Below are positions 1-13,596 of a DNA stretch of 64,000 nucleotides, one piece after another. The stretch is taken from the NCBI GenBank assembly GCA_026419785.1, contig JAODTK010005772.1:1-64000 (forward strand), given 5' to 3'. The notes under the pieces were generated by a model. It had not been told where the DNA came from and did no database searches. It worked only from the letters and a program-made list of their open reading frames with translations. Origin of the DNA: Sclerodactyla briareus. Its lineage: Eukaryota; Echinodermata; Holothuroidea; Dendrochirotida; Sclerodactylidae. The number at the start of each line of letters is the position of its first letter. The first letter of the stretch is position 1. A program made the translations under genes and the position numbers.

Positions 1-347
1 AAAAAAACCAAACCAAATCCAGACTATTTGTCACTCTACGAGTAACTATCGCTACGCTCCGAAAAGTCTCACAATCGTAAAAAAAAAAACTTCTAACACC
101 TACGCTACCAAAAAATCCGCAAAAAATCGTTCCCCCAAAAGTCAAAAACTTAGTCAGCTCTTTCGATCCTTTTGCGACGTTTACGTGAAGGCTGCATGAA
201 CGGCATACGTGGTTTGCCGGCACAATCAAGAATATGCCAGATCCTTGGCGGCGAGTAGGTGGGTGTACGTACTGCAAACGTTAGGTGGTAAAGGTACTAT
301 CATTGTGCGCAATAAATTAGGCAATTAGACACGATATTCAACTTCCA
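1..347. other. Unassigned AT-rich sequence
   Basis: No gene, RNA or repeat structure is recognised here. There are short A runs and no long open frame. Confidence 0.4.
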
Positions 348-1345
348 TTGTACCATTTTCTCATTTTAAATAAATACCATCAGGATCCAATAGTGGACCC
401 CTTGATACATTTCATGGGAATCAACAAACTTGACATTTGCATGAAGGGAACAATATCACACTGCATAAACCCAGTGACCGTTCAATGTAAACATTTTTGG
501 GGACTAGAGGTAGACCAAACCATCAAGCGTCTGAAAATTGAACCAAACTTTGAAATTTGCAATAAAACCATGCAAATAGACACACTAATGCCTCCAGGTG
601 ACACCAGCCTATGCCTAAACTTTTGGGATAAGTTAAGTCATATCTACCAATTATTTGATGATAATATGCAAACTTCAAATTTGCATTATTAATGCAAATT
701 GACAAACCTTTTAATGACCTCCAGTGACCCTGGATCCATGAGAAAACGATTTGATAAAGGTTAACCATTTACCACCAGGTTTCATGGACGCCAAGCAACT
801 TCAAATATTGTGCATAATTATTGCAAATTAGATACATGGAATGACCTCCAACGACCCCACCTCTTGTTAAAAGTTTTGGGACTGAAGTAAGACCATTTCT
901 CATCACCAAATTTTTTGAAAACCGACGACTATTACTTTGCATAAATTATGCCAATTAACACCCTGAATTAGCAGATGTTATGCTGAAAATCTAATCATTC
1001 CATCTACACTTCATCCTGTCATCTATATGCAATACCAAGTCACCATAGCACCTCACGGTTCTTCCTATAGTCTTGCAAACAACCTACATAATAACAATAC
1101 TCAAAATATGCTAATTACCTTACTTAAATTATAATTTTGCGCCCAAAATATAATCAGATCGTGTTCAACAACCCGGATACGATGTACAAAAATTGTTCTC
1201 GATCACCGGTGTCATCACCAATTCGGAAATCCTTGTAATGAGTAGGGGACCACCATCACACACACACAAACATGACAAAATGATCGCAAAGTCTCTTCCA
1301 GGCGAGACACAAAGCATAATGGAACAAGAAGGCCAACAGTCATTG
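348..1345 (+). repeat. Family P element: ~125-bp core repeats, CA tail and hairpin
   Basis: Two to four diverged cores of about 125 bp are visible. Each carries a pair of TGACC-type half-sites (for example at about 714-731 and 841-857), then a phrase close to CACCAAGTTT, then AT-rich sequence with TTTGCATAA. From about 1020 the sequence becomes a non-repeated 3' part containing ACCATAGCACCT and ATCTAATCAGATCGTG-like phrases, which recur near 58.6 kb and 63.1 kb. It ends in a short CA microsatellite (about 1257-1270) and a small hairpin, GTCTC (1291-1295) with GAGAC (1304-1308). The same hairpin sequence recurs at 59.30 kb. The short open frames here are not supported as genes. Confidence 0.55.
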
Positions 1346-4300
1346 TCATGAGCAATAAGATGTCCCATAAACCAAAACCATAATGCCCCTTTATAGAGAG
1401 TGGAGCAGCCGTGCCGAGAGGAGGAGAACACCTCAGAACTCTACAACCATCAGTGTCCTCCTTTTCCTAACTTGGGGGCTCCTGAGGCTTTTTTAAAAAA
1501 CCACAAGTTTATCCCTAACCTCCTCCTTTCTCATGCTCCACCCTACAGATGGAAGCATCATCATAGAACTGCACAGCGAACAACTTTATAGTTACGCTGA
1601 TGGAACGTGGCAATGAGAAAGCATTATGGGCTCAATAGAACAATTGACAACCTGAGAATAGTTACTAGAATACCAGTAATAATATTCTTATATTTAACCC
1701 TGCCCCAACCCAAAATAATACTTACCATAACCCGCACTCCTAAACCTGAAACACAAAGGCTTCACACTTTTTTTGAAGGGACTGGGGGTAGGAGTAGTAC
1801 ACTAGTAGTGTACAACAGGTGACAGTTTGTATTAGCAGTATCGGGCAAAATCATATAATTTTTCAATATTTATTTAGGGGCTGTTGATTCCAATGAAATT
1901 AAGCCTTCTTCCAGTGAAATCTAACATCTTTTGTTTCTGACTGGAATAACCTATTTATAATGGCTAAATGCTCATCATTGGGTCTTCCATAGATCGCAAG
2001 TTTACCCCCTGAGATTTTCCCACGATCCATCCTGCTGGGCTATTTGCAAAAAGGCTAATAATTATTCAATCCTTAAAACAGATCCTTACTTCTAGCCAGG
2101 ACTGTCTAGAGCTGTCCGGACCCAACGCATTGCTTCAACAAGCTATACTGTTAGCTTTGAACTAAGCCGCCATCAGTGGCATTGGTCCAGGGTCTGACTG
2201 CATACACCACACGACTCCCCAACATATATAATATAACATTCTATTCTACTGTAGGAACCTGGAATTAATCCTTGCAATAACGCCACACAATGTCAATCGC
2301 ATCTAAGAACAACACAGCGTTGCAGAACTAGTTCCTCCCGGTAGAATGAATAACCCCCCACACCACTTGCTATCAAAGCATTTTATGATCCCAGCATTGT
2401 TTATATTGGGGGAATTTCTCCAATTTAAATGTTACATTCAAACAGAGTCGACACCTTGAAACCTGATAGTTGGATGTTTTTCTTTTCAAGTAGTTTTCAC
2501 CCTCATTCATCCTCTATACACCTAATGTGTTGAAATATGAACGAATACGACCATTTTCCTTTTCTCGCTTTGGTACTTGTAGGATGAACTAACGAGCAGG
2601 ACCTCATGAATAACTAATGAGTACAATGATATTATGCAACTATTCACTAATTCGGTAAGCGATTGTCGGCTCCCGGTTCAGTTGTGTGCATATATTAGGG
2701 TACCCCTCCCAGGGTATGCGTTGCCTAAAATCCCAACCACTTCCAACGGCCCCCTCTACCCAAAGACCATTACAATTGAACTTTGAGAAATCAATTGGAT
2801 CTTTTGGAGGAGTTTGCATTGCGTACCATTGTGGTAATTCATAAAAATGGGTCCTCGCCCTAAACGGGACTTTGGATAAAAAAAATTACAGAACATCCCA
2901 AAAGTACCAATACGCCTTATGACACTGTGTAAGCATTGCGAAGATCCAACTTGTTTCTTATGGGGACATACAGTTTTTAATTTTTACACATAAGAAATGG
3001 CTTTTGGTGCTCCTTCCACGTCTGTCAACATTCATCAAATATTGACCCATTTTGGGGGCCTAAACAACACCAAATGCGACATACTGATAAATGGAATAGA
3101 TAGAGAGATACTGGAGTAGATAGACAACCATTTTTTAATGTATGCATATTGCAATGCGTGGGCGTGCAGTTGGACCGACTTTATCAAGGCGACATACCGA
3201 TGCATCTTACCAAGGGGACATTGTCAACCTTACCAAGTTGATGATACCAGGATCATACGGAGGTATAAAATCCCTGTCTCTGTTGCAACAGAATTTCAAT
3301 GAAGCTGGGAAACTACAGTTAAACTACCTAAAATTGTATGAAATATTTGCAGCACCACAGCGACAAATATATTAAAATTCTTCGGTGGAAATCGACATGA
3401 CTGCATCTTAATAAGACCATTTACAAGATAAGATCATATTTATGCAAGTGAGATAATGACAATTTGGCTTACATCTTGGTAGGACAAAGACCAAAACAAA
3501 CCGACAAATGGCATGAACGCCTCAGGAGTCTGTTTTGATGGGGATGGCGTTGACATAGTAGCGACAATATGGGCAACATATCTCAGCTTCACGGAGATGA
3601 AGGCAACAAGAAGTGGATGATTAACCAGCCGAGGTGAGCTGTTTTTTTTTTGGTTTTTTTCTTAAGATTCCTGTTCTAGACTCGCCTATTCTTGGCGATT
3701 AATTAGTTTTTTTACGTTGAATGTGTGAATGTGCACATATGTAGGCCTTGTCAAGTGACAAATTTGGAGAAACTGAATTGCGACATAGATAACAAGCACA
3801 AAATAGTGGACACGTTGGTGCAATGTAGGGTTCATATTGGGAGATAAGACTGATAGACTGCGGTAAGTGTTGGGTATGTAGAGCTGTTCAAATAACATTT
3901 TAAGTCTAATCTTGTACAAGTACCATGCTCTTCATGACAATACTGCTCTATTATACTCCTTAGTTCTTAGCTACAAAGTGGCTGCTCATAAAATGTATGG
4001 CAACAAACTGACTGCAGAGTATCTATTGAACATTCATAAATACCTGCATTAGTTCCCTGAGATCTGATTGGCCACTGAGTATCAAATCAAATCGAGGGTG
4101 CTTTGCATATTTTGTCCAGAGGAGAATTTATGATTATACAAGCTAAATTTGACTGAAATCTTGATTTTGAAAAGACTTCTATTTTTCATCACAAAATGAG
4201 CCTTGGTCTACACCGTAAATGGTGTAGAACAGTGTTAGTTGCTCATACTCACTGTAAATAAAGCTACATCACAAATTAAAGTCACACCTAAAATTTAAAC

Positions 4301-4360
4301 TTAATCAGACTAACCAATCAGGTTCCTCATGAACCACAACAACCCAATTAGAAAGAAAAC
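1346..4360. other. Intergenic sequence, nothing recognised except one hairpin
   Basis: No frame over about 80 codons looks like protein and no repeat family seen elsewhere in the window was recognised. One perfect 7-bp stem is present, CTACACC (4208-4214) with GGTGTAG (4221-4227) around a 6-nt loop, shortly before the family C repeat. Confidence 0.4.
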
Positions 4361-5340
4361 TAGTAGCACCAATGGTGCTGTAGCTCAAACCGCTCAAACC
4401 AAAACGAATGTATAATTACGTGTAGAATGTAAGAGCATCAGGCTGAAAAGGCAGTTTCAAACAATGGCCTATTGTGCCCTGTAATGACCTTTGACCTTGA
4501 TTTTCAGAGGGCCAAGTTTGGTCAACATCCACTAAAGGATGACTGTTTTGGGGTTTCAATTTTGGTGATAATTTCGGCCTAGAAAAAAAAGGTACCTTAA
4601 CTATTCCTTTGGAACTCTGTGCTAAATGAATATTCCATGTAATAACCCATATCAAATCCTCAATAATCTAGGTTACAGGGACCAGAAATTGTAATCGATA
4701 TGTAGGGAAGTCGAGACGAAAGAAGAAGACGTGCTCATTATGCAATGGCAGAATGAGAATGGTGTCCCTGCAAAGTGTCAATTGTGCATGGGCGGTGTTG
4801 CAAAATTAGCCCAATAAGATGGGTTACATGGGGCAACTGCTAATTAGATGAGCTTGAGGAGGTACGTTGGGAGCGCATGAAGTGATTCATTTCATCAGAT
4901 ATTACTATTTTAACAATATAACGTAATGTACTTTGTAAGAGGAGGTACATTTTAAAATTTTACTCATAATAGCCTATATTGAGCCTTTAATGATCTTTAA
5001 CCTTGCTTGACCTTCACAAGTTCAAACATGGTCCATCTGTCATACATTGCATCCATAAAAAAAAAGACCGTTTGGAGGCAAAAGAGGCAATTGTTGACAC
5101 AATTATGGATGGATGGTCCCACCTTTTACTTCATTGAAAATGTGATTAAATAAAAAAAAAATTGCACAACAGATAGCTAATTAATTTTTTTTTCCACTGA
5201 AACTCCAATCAGTTCATCCATCTATATCCTATACCTGTGTGCCTAACCACATCACCATAGCCCTCATTTTTTCCTGTGATACTGCTAACTGGCTCTGTAC
5301 AAGTTGTGTACGGCCCTGCGCATTCACCAAATTTACCCTT
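4361..5340 (+). repeat. Family C interspersed repeat, copy 1
   Basis: It begins with a perfect 6-bp hairpin, AGCACC (4365-4370) and GGTGCT (4374-4379), followed by GTAGCTCAAACCG. The same start occurs at 41.6 kb. Core units near 4440-4560 and 4960-5060 contain ATGACCTTTGACCTTGA-like half-site clusters and a GGCCTATTGTGCCC phrase shared with the 41.6-kb copy. The 3' part (about 5210-5340) resembles the post-core region of family P (ACCATAGCCCTC). No coding sequence is seen. Confidence 0.5.
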
Positions 5341-7374
5341 TCGTACTTTCAGCATACATGATCATTTCAGGTTTGTTAATCATTTCAACTGATCTTTCAA
5401 GAAATGAGGATTCCACACTTTACCGGAATACTCTTGGGGAGGTCTTACCAACTGCTTAGGCAGCCAAACAACAATGCTCTTATCAAGAAAAGTGAAATTA
5501 CATTTATTCAAGCCACGAATCCAATTAACTTTCCTAGTAGCTCCCACGCACTGTTCAGAAGTATGTAGAATAAAACTATATACGATATCTGTTTTCCTCA
5601 CTTTACACAAGAATACCTTGAACATTCAAACTGAAGGAAGCGTTGGCAATCTGATAAATGACATGCATCACTCTGCATTCATCACCCCACCCCGCAGTGA
5701 GAAAACATTTTGCCAGTCGGAAGACCATTTGGAAATTTGGTTAATGAAGTGAATTAGAGAGGAATAGATGTGTTGTTATGATGATTACACTTTCATTTTC
5801 AATTGGTTTAACATATATGTAATTTCTATATGGCAATAGCTGAAATTGCTTCATGGTCTGATAGGTCCCCCAATAAGTAGGCTATCTGGAGAAGTAAAGT
5901 GCCTTGCTGGGGGACACATTTACAAAGCTGTTAGCTAGCAAGTGTAATACAGATTAGTATCCAGCCGTGTACTCATGACATCCACTTTTCAATACAGTTT
6001 CAAGTTATCCATGAGGAACCCCCATAGGGTCAGATAGCCACATTTTTGGGCATGCTCCTGCCAAAGGCTGCCAGGTGTTATAGGGTGGACATGAGGCAAC
6101 TTATCACTGCGAGATATAAATATAGGCTGTCAGAAGATCACTGTAGACCCAAAACACACTCACACAAGCTTTTGGCTTTGAATGTTTTCAGTAGCTTGTT
6201 GACTGAAGTTTGCAGCATTATCAATCCTATGTTGCTTGTTCTCAATTGAGTCAATTTCATGAAAAATGAGCAAAAAAGAATATAAAGTTCTATGACAGTT
6301 GATTGCCAGTGAACTTGTTGTTGCATTCTTTCACCAGGTACACGGAATAAGACCATGCCTCTCTGATGGTAATGTGGGAGTGCAGGTAATCACACGCAAA
6401 TGGCACATTGCAACTGTCATAACCGAGATCCTTGGAAGGGCTTCAATGGTCGAAATCAACACATTTTCTCATGCCAGGTTTGAATTGGGACCTGGCCTAT
6501 TACTAGTCTGCCAATACAAACTCAACTTGAGAATCAGGAATAGTAATATTGTTCACAGAGGTCATAATTTTAGCACTGGAAGTGAAAACAGTTCCTCTAA
6601 TGCAATAAATTTGACCCATTGGGCATCAGTTTCGCATTCCCATGGGAGAATGTCCTTCAGTACCATGACGCCGCCGGGAGAGACTGAGAGACGCATTCCT
6701 CTAGGATGATTGGATTAAGCACAATCGCTAGAAGAGTTAACAGGAAGCGTGCAAGCATGGCAATCACATTTTGGGGTGTGATAATTCTATGTCTGAGGAA
6801 AACCAATTAGAATTTAAATTATAACATGTATGAACCTCCCTCCCCGGTCATACATGTACTGCATATCATTGGCCATGTTATGTCTTATTGATGTGATGGG
6901 GGGAATGTTATCCCCAGTTGTGGGGTAAATGTCTTATGGGAGATGTCCCTTTCTTTTGGTTTTTTGCTTGTATCTCCTTATTAGACTCAGATGCAATTTA
7001 GTCAACATAGCACACCCACTTCATTTTGATAATATTGCATTTTTACCTTGGGTATTAGGGCAGATTCCAGAGTTTCCAGGTACATTCTTCATTTCATTAT
7101 AGTGCACAGACACAACACACAAACAAGCATCTACACTTCTGGGCTAGTACTCAGATGATATCTAGGCAGAGTGTGATCACCAACCTGCTTACAGGAACCG
7201 CCATTTACGTCCATGCAGAAAGGATACCAGAATCTGAACTCTTTCACAAAACCTGCAGCGGAAAATTGAGGTCCAACTGACTGCTCATAGCTGACCGACA
7301 AGACCTATTGCAAATACCCACAACGAATCCCCAAACCCGCGCCCATCACACTGCAAGTACAGCTGATGATCGAG
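5341..7374. other. Intergenic sequence, nothing supported
   Basis: The longest open stretch is 136 codons on the plus strand (6299-6709). I recognise no domain in it, it has no convincing start context, and neighbouring frames are equally plausible. No repeats shared with the rest of the window were found. Confidence 0.35.
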
Positions 7375-7560
7375 TTTCAAGTAAATCAGTTTGCATAAAT
7401 GATGCGCAAAATTATCACAATAAAGAACCTCAGTGACCTAGACTCTATTATGGTTGAATGTACCAGCATTGGAGGTAGACCACCATATTCACCAAGTTTT
7501 ATGAAAATGCAAAAAAGACTATTCAATTAGCATATATGCTACTTCCAAAACCCAATCATG
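7375..7560 (+). repeat. Isolated P-type core repeat
   Basis: One core unit with the P layout: TTTGCATAAATGATGC, then CTCAGTGACCTAGACTC, then a TTCACCAAGTTTTATGAA phrase, then an ATTAGCATAT end. It is a single diverged copy with no tail visible. Confidence 0.45.
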
Positions 7561-8214
7561 TACACTTCATAGTTGTGATATACATACACCAAACTGCATC
7601 ACTAATGCTTTTACCGAATATGAAATATCCTGTACACAATCGGTTCAAACTAAACATGTGTGGGCGGGTAAAACGCCAGACGTATATATCCCAGCATTCT
7701 TCTTATCAAGAAATTTGGTGAACATGAAAAACTGGACAATGTCGTTAGACAGAAGACAGTTATAGACTTTGTGAAAGTGACAAACGTGTACCGGTATATG
7801 GTCATTCCAGAATTGAAACAAGAAGGGCAACCTATACATGGATATTCGGCCCAAAATCAGTTTTTTCATCAGTCAATCAATTTCTACTCAAGAAAAGACT
7901 TTGTGTGATTCTTCATTTACATCAAAAACAGTACTATTCTGCATTGAAAAGATTATTACAAAATCCAAAGATCTCATAAATTGGATAATATAGGGTTTCA
8001 TATGCAAAGGGCACACCAAATATAAATTAAATCAACCACACAAAAGCTTTTAATTTTTTAGGAATGGATCTGATTATTTTGTCAATTTCGGCAGGATGGC
8101 TAGTAAACAAATTCTTCATTTGATGGTAGTTCAGGTTGTTAGGGTCATAACGAGCATATTAGGCCTATTGCACTTGTAAATTGTATAAGGCACCCCTACA
8201 CCCCGGACAAGGCG
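7561..8214. other. Intergenic sequence, nothing recognised
   Basis: AT-rich sequence with short non-convincing open frames on both strands. Confidence 0.4.
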
Positions 8215-9200
8215 TCCTAAATAAACAGTACATTATTCAAGATTGACCTGTAACCACATGACCACCCGACAGGGTCAAATTTTTCAGGTCAGAGGTCCAC
8301 ACACATGAAGATCAACAATTATATCACAATGGTGAACCATCCAGCCATCGCAGATATTCAATTCTCCGATTGATTATGCAAAAAACGTTTTTTACCCCTA
8401 AGTGACCTCGAAGACCTTTATGATATGAACATTTTACTGAATCTTGTTACTCTCCATGTGATACATCCACTCCTAGGAAGCATTTTGCATTCTGATGAAC
8501 ACACCCAGTGATATTGCGGAAAAAGTATAAAAATCAGAGTTTTGGACCCTAAGTGACCCTTAATGACCTTCAATGAAATGGCGTTGTTTATAAAAATTGT
8601 TCTACTCCATGTGATGCATCCACACCTATAAACATATTGCATTCCAATTACATGTCCAATGTTATTGTGAAAAACGTATTAAACTCATCTTTTGACTGAT
8701 CAGGATAACTATATGCCCAATTAGTCCCACCAATTTACCCTCAGTGACTTGATTGCTTATGAATAAATTTTATCAGCAGGACTGGTAGTAGGTCCTATTC
8801 ACGAAGTTTCGTCAAAATCCCTGAAAGTTTGAGAAAATATTGCATTAATTATCTCATTAATGCTAACGAATATTAAAATTAAACACACATCATGACCTCA
8901 GTGATTTCAACGCAATTGAATAAATTATCGGGACTGTTAGAAGGTCCTACTCACCAAGTTTTGTGAGAATCCAACAAAGTTTATAAATTTGCCAATTGCT
9001 ATTGGGCCAACTATTAGGTAAATTATCATGCAGATGACCCCATGACCCTCGGCCTATTAGAAAATGCTCGGCACATGTGATAGTTTGGGCCCTATTCACC
9101 AATTTTCATGGAAATCCAATGAAGTTTGAAATATCACATACATTATGTAATTTGGCTACTGGCCAAAGAAATGCAAATTTGACTCGGATGACCTTGGAAT
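8215..9200 (+). repeat. Array of P-type TGACC core repeats
   Basis: Five or six diverged units of roughly 125-160 bp. TGACCT/TGACCC-type half-sites recur near 8258, 8402, 8553, 8747, 8891, 9037 and 9190. A phrase like CACCAAGTTTTGTGAGAATC follows each of the later units (near 8798, 8960 and 9098). The first units share CTCCATGTGATACATCCAC and CTCCATGTGATGCATCCAC. There is no microsatellite tail here, so this may be a truncated element. Confidence 0.55.
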
Positions 9201-9430
9201 TGTCGCCATGTTTTTTGGCTCCAACAACTACCCCCAAGACCACCTAACGTTTTCGTGTAAATCGATCAACTTGAAATTTTTGCGGAAAACTTGTCACAAT
9301 AGGGGCACAATATACGATATATCCCATTTTCAACTTATCCGATATTTTAACTCATCCGGACATGTGTACAAGTTTTGTGTCAATCGGATAAACTGTTAAA
9401 GAATGAGAACGCTAACGCCTAAAGTTTCCG

Positions 9431-9513
9431 GCGGCGGGGGGCCGCGGGGGCGGTTGGAGACGCGGCACCATGCAGAACCATAAGATCCCCGAACACTTAT
9501 CAGTGTTGCGGGG
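9431..9513. other. GC-rich patch with 11-bp stem-loop
   Basis: A C/G-only stretch at about 9428-9451 is followed by a strong hairpin. CCCCG (9487-9491) and AACACT (9492-9497) pair with AGTGTT (9502-9507) and CGGGG (9509-9513), with a 4-nt loop TATC and one bulged G. It stands out from the AT-rich surroundings. Function unknown. Confidence 0.5.
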
Positions 9514-11084
9514 AATAATGAATACCTAATGCATGCAAAATAGTAGGGTCGATTATTGGGCTGGAAATTGGAGTGTGAGGGCATTCAAAGTTCAGGAGAT
9601 ATTATGATGCACATTTGCAGGAACAAACAGACCCTCACAAAAAAATGACTAGAAAACATGGGTGTTCAGATGTGCAACATGTTGTTCTTGGGTGGCTCTA
9701 AATAGGTTTTCCGACACCCCATAACCCATATCAGGCATGGTTTGGCACAGTTGATGACAGGAGCAAGGCATGGTCTGTGACGTGGTCAGGGCCAACATGA
9801 CACTCATGCCACCTAATAGTACCAACTGGTCAAACATGCCAGTTATCCATTGAAATATGTTAAATGTGGCAAGTACGGTGGACAGGGGTATATGACATGA
9901 ACTGATGAGGTTGTTTTGCGGGTAAAAAACTACACGCAGAGTGCCATGTCACTACCACTTGACCATGTTTGGGAATGGGATGCCAAAACCATGGAACACC
10001 CTTGGTGACAACCATTTCAAGGGGATGTCAGGACAGGGGTGACACCCTAATTTTTGTCAGTATTTTTTTTCAGAAAGTCAGGCAAACAGACGTTGTGCCA
10101 CAAGACAGTAGATCAACTATGTAGAGGTAAAAATGAACTCTCTCGTCAACCATTGTGCTTCAGAAAACGCTAGCCAGATTTCAGACTCAGGATTGATTAA
10201 TTGTATATTATGTACATGATAATCAAGATATTCAAAACAAAACAAAAAAAATTGAATTGAGTGTGGAAGGGAGTACACCAGAAACTCCACAGGGAGTACG
10301 ATTACTCTGCAATTCATTTCAACAATGGCATTAAAAGAGAAACCAGTACACTATAGGAGACTATGAAATAACCAGTCACATACAACCCAAAAAATGACAG
10401 ATGTAGGCTAGTGCAGTCATTCAGTAATCAGAATCCAAGTTTCCCAATAATTGATAGCTGTGGGGTTTGTGAATAAGCAATCCTTGCCGATATATTCTAC
10501 CTCATAAAGGCCAGTGATGAGGGAATAACTAGTGGTTGTGCCAGTGAAATGCATATTTAGTCATTTAATTTCCTTTACGAAGGCAGCCATATCATCATTC
10601 ATCCATTGCAGTTTGCTAAACATCTTTGTATGATTCCTATCCAGATACCTGAATAATGGCCCCTAATCAAACTGCGACCCACCAAAGTTGTATCTGACTA
10701 TACAGTTATTTATCAATGAAAACCATAAATTGTAGATAAGTGGTTGATGTCTGTGACTAAGTGTTTTTCCACAAATCGTACATACAATCTTGAAATGATT
10801 GGAATTGAGTGGAATTGAAAAGCCCTTGTAGAGAATGCGAGCAGGCCTAGTATTCCCAAAACAATATGCGGGGTATAGCACCTATTGCATAATTAATATC
10901 TCGTGCCTGAAAAAATTGAAGCAGAATTTTAAATACATTGAGCTATGAGATGACTCATGCTTGCAGTGGAGCTGTTATAGTTTAATGACATGGGCCTGTA
11001 TATGCATGATAGGAAAAACTTCTGACTTCCAACTGTAGATTTCTACAATTGATCCATTTGAAACAACTCTGATGATAAAGGGAG
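9514..11084. other. Intergenic sequence, nothing recognised
   Basis: No long frames, shared repeats or RNA-like structures were recognised in this stretch. Confidence 0.4.
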
Positions 11085-12791
11085 GAAACAATAGACCAGG
11101 TATTTAGACAACATGATAATGATACCATAGACCAGGTTATATAGACAACCATGATAATGATAAAGAGTGGGACACCATAGACAAGGTAATAGACAACCAT
11201 GATAATGATAAAGAGTGGGAAAACATAGACCAGGTATATAGACAACCATGTATAATGTACCATAGACAAGAGTATATAGAACAACCATTGAAATGATAAA
11301 GAGTGGGACACCATAGACCAGGTATATAGACAACCATGATAATGAAAAGAGTGGGAAACCACAGACAAGGTTATATAGAACAACCATGATAATCATGATA
11401 AAGAGTGGGACACATAGCCAGGTATATAGACAACCATGATAATAATAAGAGTGGGAAACCATAGACCAGGTTCTAGGACAACAATGATATGATACCATAG
11501 ACCAGGGATATAGACAACCATGATAATGATAAAGAGGTGGCAGGACACATGACCAGGGTATATAGACAACATGATAATGATAAGAGTGGGAAAACATAGA
11601 CCAGGTATATAGACAACATGAAATGATAAAGAGTGGGAAAACATAGACCAGGTATATAGACAACCATGATAATGATTAAAGAGTGGGAACATAGCCAGGT
11701 ATATAGAAACCATGATAACTGATAAAGAGTGGGGAACATAGACAATGTATTTAGGCAACCTGATACTGATAGAGATTTTTTTGGGAAACCATAGACCAGG
11801 TATGAAGGCAACCATGATAATGATAAAGAGTGGAAAACCATAGACCAGGTATATACAGACAACCATGAAATGATAAAGAGTGGGACACATAGACATGTAT
11901 GTAGAGACAACAATGATAACGATACCATAGACCAGGTAGATAGAAACCATGATAATGATTAGAGTGGGACACCATGTGACCAGGTTATATAGACAACCAT
12001 GATAATGATACCATGACCAGGTATATAAGGCAAACATGATAATGATAAAGAGTGGGACACCATAGGACAGGTATATAGACCAAACCATGATAATGATACC
12101 ATAGACTCAGGTATAAAGGCCAACCATGAAACTGATACCATAGACAGGTATATAAAGGCAACCATGATAATAATAAAGAGTGGGACACATAGACCAGGTA
12201 TATAGACAACCATGATAATGACAAGACAGGTATATAGACAACCATGATAATGATACAATAGACCAGGTATAAAGGCAACCATGATACTGATACATAGACC
12301 AGGTTATGAAAGGCAAGTCATGTAATGATTAAAGATGTGGGACACATAGACCAGATATATAGACAACCATGATAATGATACATCGACCAGCGTATACGGC
12401 CAACCATGATAATGATAAGAGTGGGGAAACATAGACCAGGTATAAGACAACCCTGATTATGATACCATAGACCAGGTATAAAGGCAACCATGATAATGAT
12501 ACCATAGACAGGATAAAGGCAACCATGATAAATGATGAGAGTGGGACATCATAGACCAGGTATATAGACAAACCATGTAATGATACCATAGACAGGTTAT
12601 AGACAAACCAGATCATGATACCAATAGCAGGATAGATAGACAACCATGATAATTATACCATAGACCAGGTATGAAGGCAACCATGATAATGATGAAAAGG
12701 GCGGACACCATAGACCGGTATATAGGCAACCATGATAATGATACCATAGACCAGTATAAAGGCAACCATTATGATGACACCATAGACCAGT
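11085..12791 (+). repeat. Minisatellite, 37-bp and 49-bp units, part 1
   Basis: A tandem array built on ACCATAGACCAGGTATATAG followed by ACAACCATGATAATGAT. Two unit lengths alternate: about 37 bp, and about 49 bp where an extra AAAGAGTGGGAC is inserted before ACCATAG. The 49-bp form dominates the left two thirds and the 37-bp form appears more often to the right. Unit lengths jitter by 1-3 bp almost everywhere, as indel-prone sequencing would produce. The minus strand is open over long distances in all three frames (up to about 230 codons, rich in Y, H, S, L and W). That follows from a repeat without stops on that strand and is not evidence of a protein. Confidence 0.93.
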
Positions 12792-13596
12792 AAATTGGAA
12801 TCAAAATAAAATGAGAAATTTTCGAGGGCATATTACACAAGAGTGTTCATGTATACGGGAGGCTGTGGCCAATCGGACACAAACAGCTGGCAACAGGAAC
12901 AGACGTTTCCAAAGAACCTGTTGAGGAGACTATACAAATCAAAGGTCTACCACATAATCAAAAGGAACTGTACAGAAGAACCGAAGAAGCATGGGAGTGT
13001 AAAAATAAAAGAAGACAACTAAGTGGCTGGCGTACCTAATGAGACTTCCAAGAATAACACCTGCAGAAACCAAGCTATGAGAGAAGCAATAAGAGCGTGG
13101 GGCCTAACATTGGCTAAGGCGTCGAGCATGTAACCCAGAGGTTGTGCGTTCGAGCCCGCCAGGTGTACCCTGAGCAGGTACTTTATCCCGTTGCTTCTCT
13201 TCACCCACACTGTGAGGTATTAGAACACAACTGGCGCTGATTAGCGGCCGTATATACTCTCCTGGATTGTCAGGTGTGTGACTGGTATTATGATCGGGTA
13301 ATGGTTGTAAAGCCTTTGGCACTAGGTGTAAAGTGCTATATAAGAAAGTGACATTATCATCCACTATCATTATTAAGACCAGTGAAAAGAGACCAAGAGA
13401 ACGACTCAAAGACATCTGGATGTCCACAATAAACAAGCAATGAGACCACTGGGAAAACCAAACTAGGGAACGCCCAGTTGGCAGATATGACTCGAGCAGG
13501 AAACAAGTGGAGAGGTTGAGGCCCAGCAACCTTTTGACAGGGGCGCAGTGCCGACCAGCGGGGAAGAGTAGCAGAAGAAGAAGAAAAAGAAATAGG
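12792..13596 (+). mobile_element. LINE 3' fragment inside the minisatellite, split by a SINE
   Basis: Two pieces (about 12,840-13,096 and 13,366-13,596) read, with several frame changes, like the C-terminal end of a non-LTR retrotransposon ORF2. The left piece has a WLAYLMRLPRITPAETKL-type segment, comparable with the WFGHVMRM region of such proteins. The right piece has RPRERLKDIWMSTINK, comparable with the usual RPR-x-R-x-W region, followed by a PAGKSSRRRRK end. It sits between two halves of the same minisatellite, so it inserted into an existing array. Only the 3' end is present, as expected of 5'-truncated LINE copies. The clade is not resolved. Stops and shifts make it non-functional as given. 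Confidence 0.65.
13097..13365 (+). mobile_element. tRNA-derived SINE inserted in the LINE fragment
   Basis: The head reads like a tRNA-derived RNA polymerase III promoter: A box TGGCTAAGGCG at 13111-13121 and B box GTTCGAGCCC at 13148-13157, with normal spacing. The body is followed by a tail containing TGTAAAGCCTTTGGCAC and GTGTAAAGTGCTATATAAG. This tail type is common to CR1/L2-like LINEs and the SINEs that use their machinery. It lies between the two LINE pieces, so it is the younger insertion. Exact ends and target-site duplications are not clear. Confidence 0.7.

Noticed and set aside
6299..6709. 136-codon plus-strand open frame
   Set aside because: A vague resemblance to the end of retroelement integrases (KWHIATVITE) is too short, and there is no supporting context or LTR nearby.
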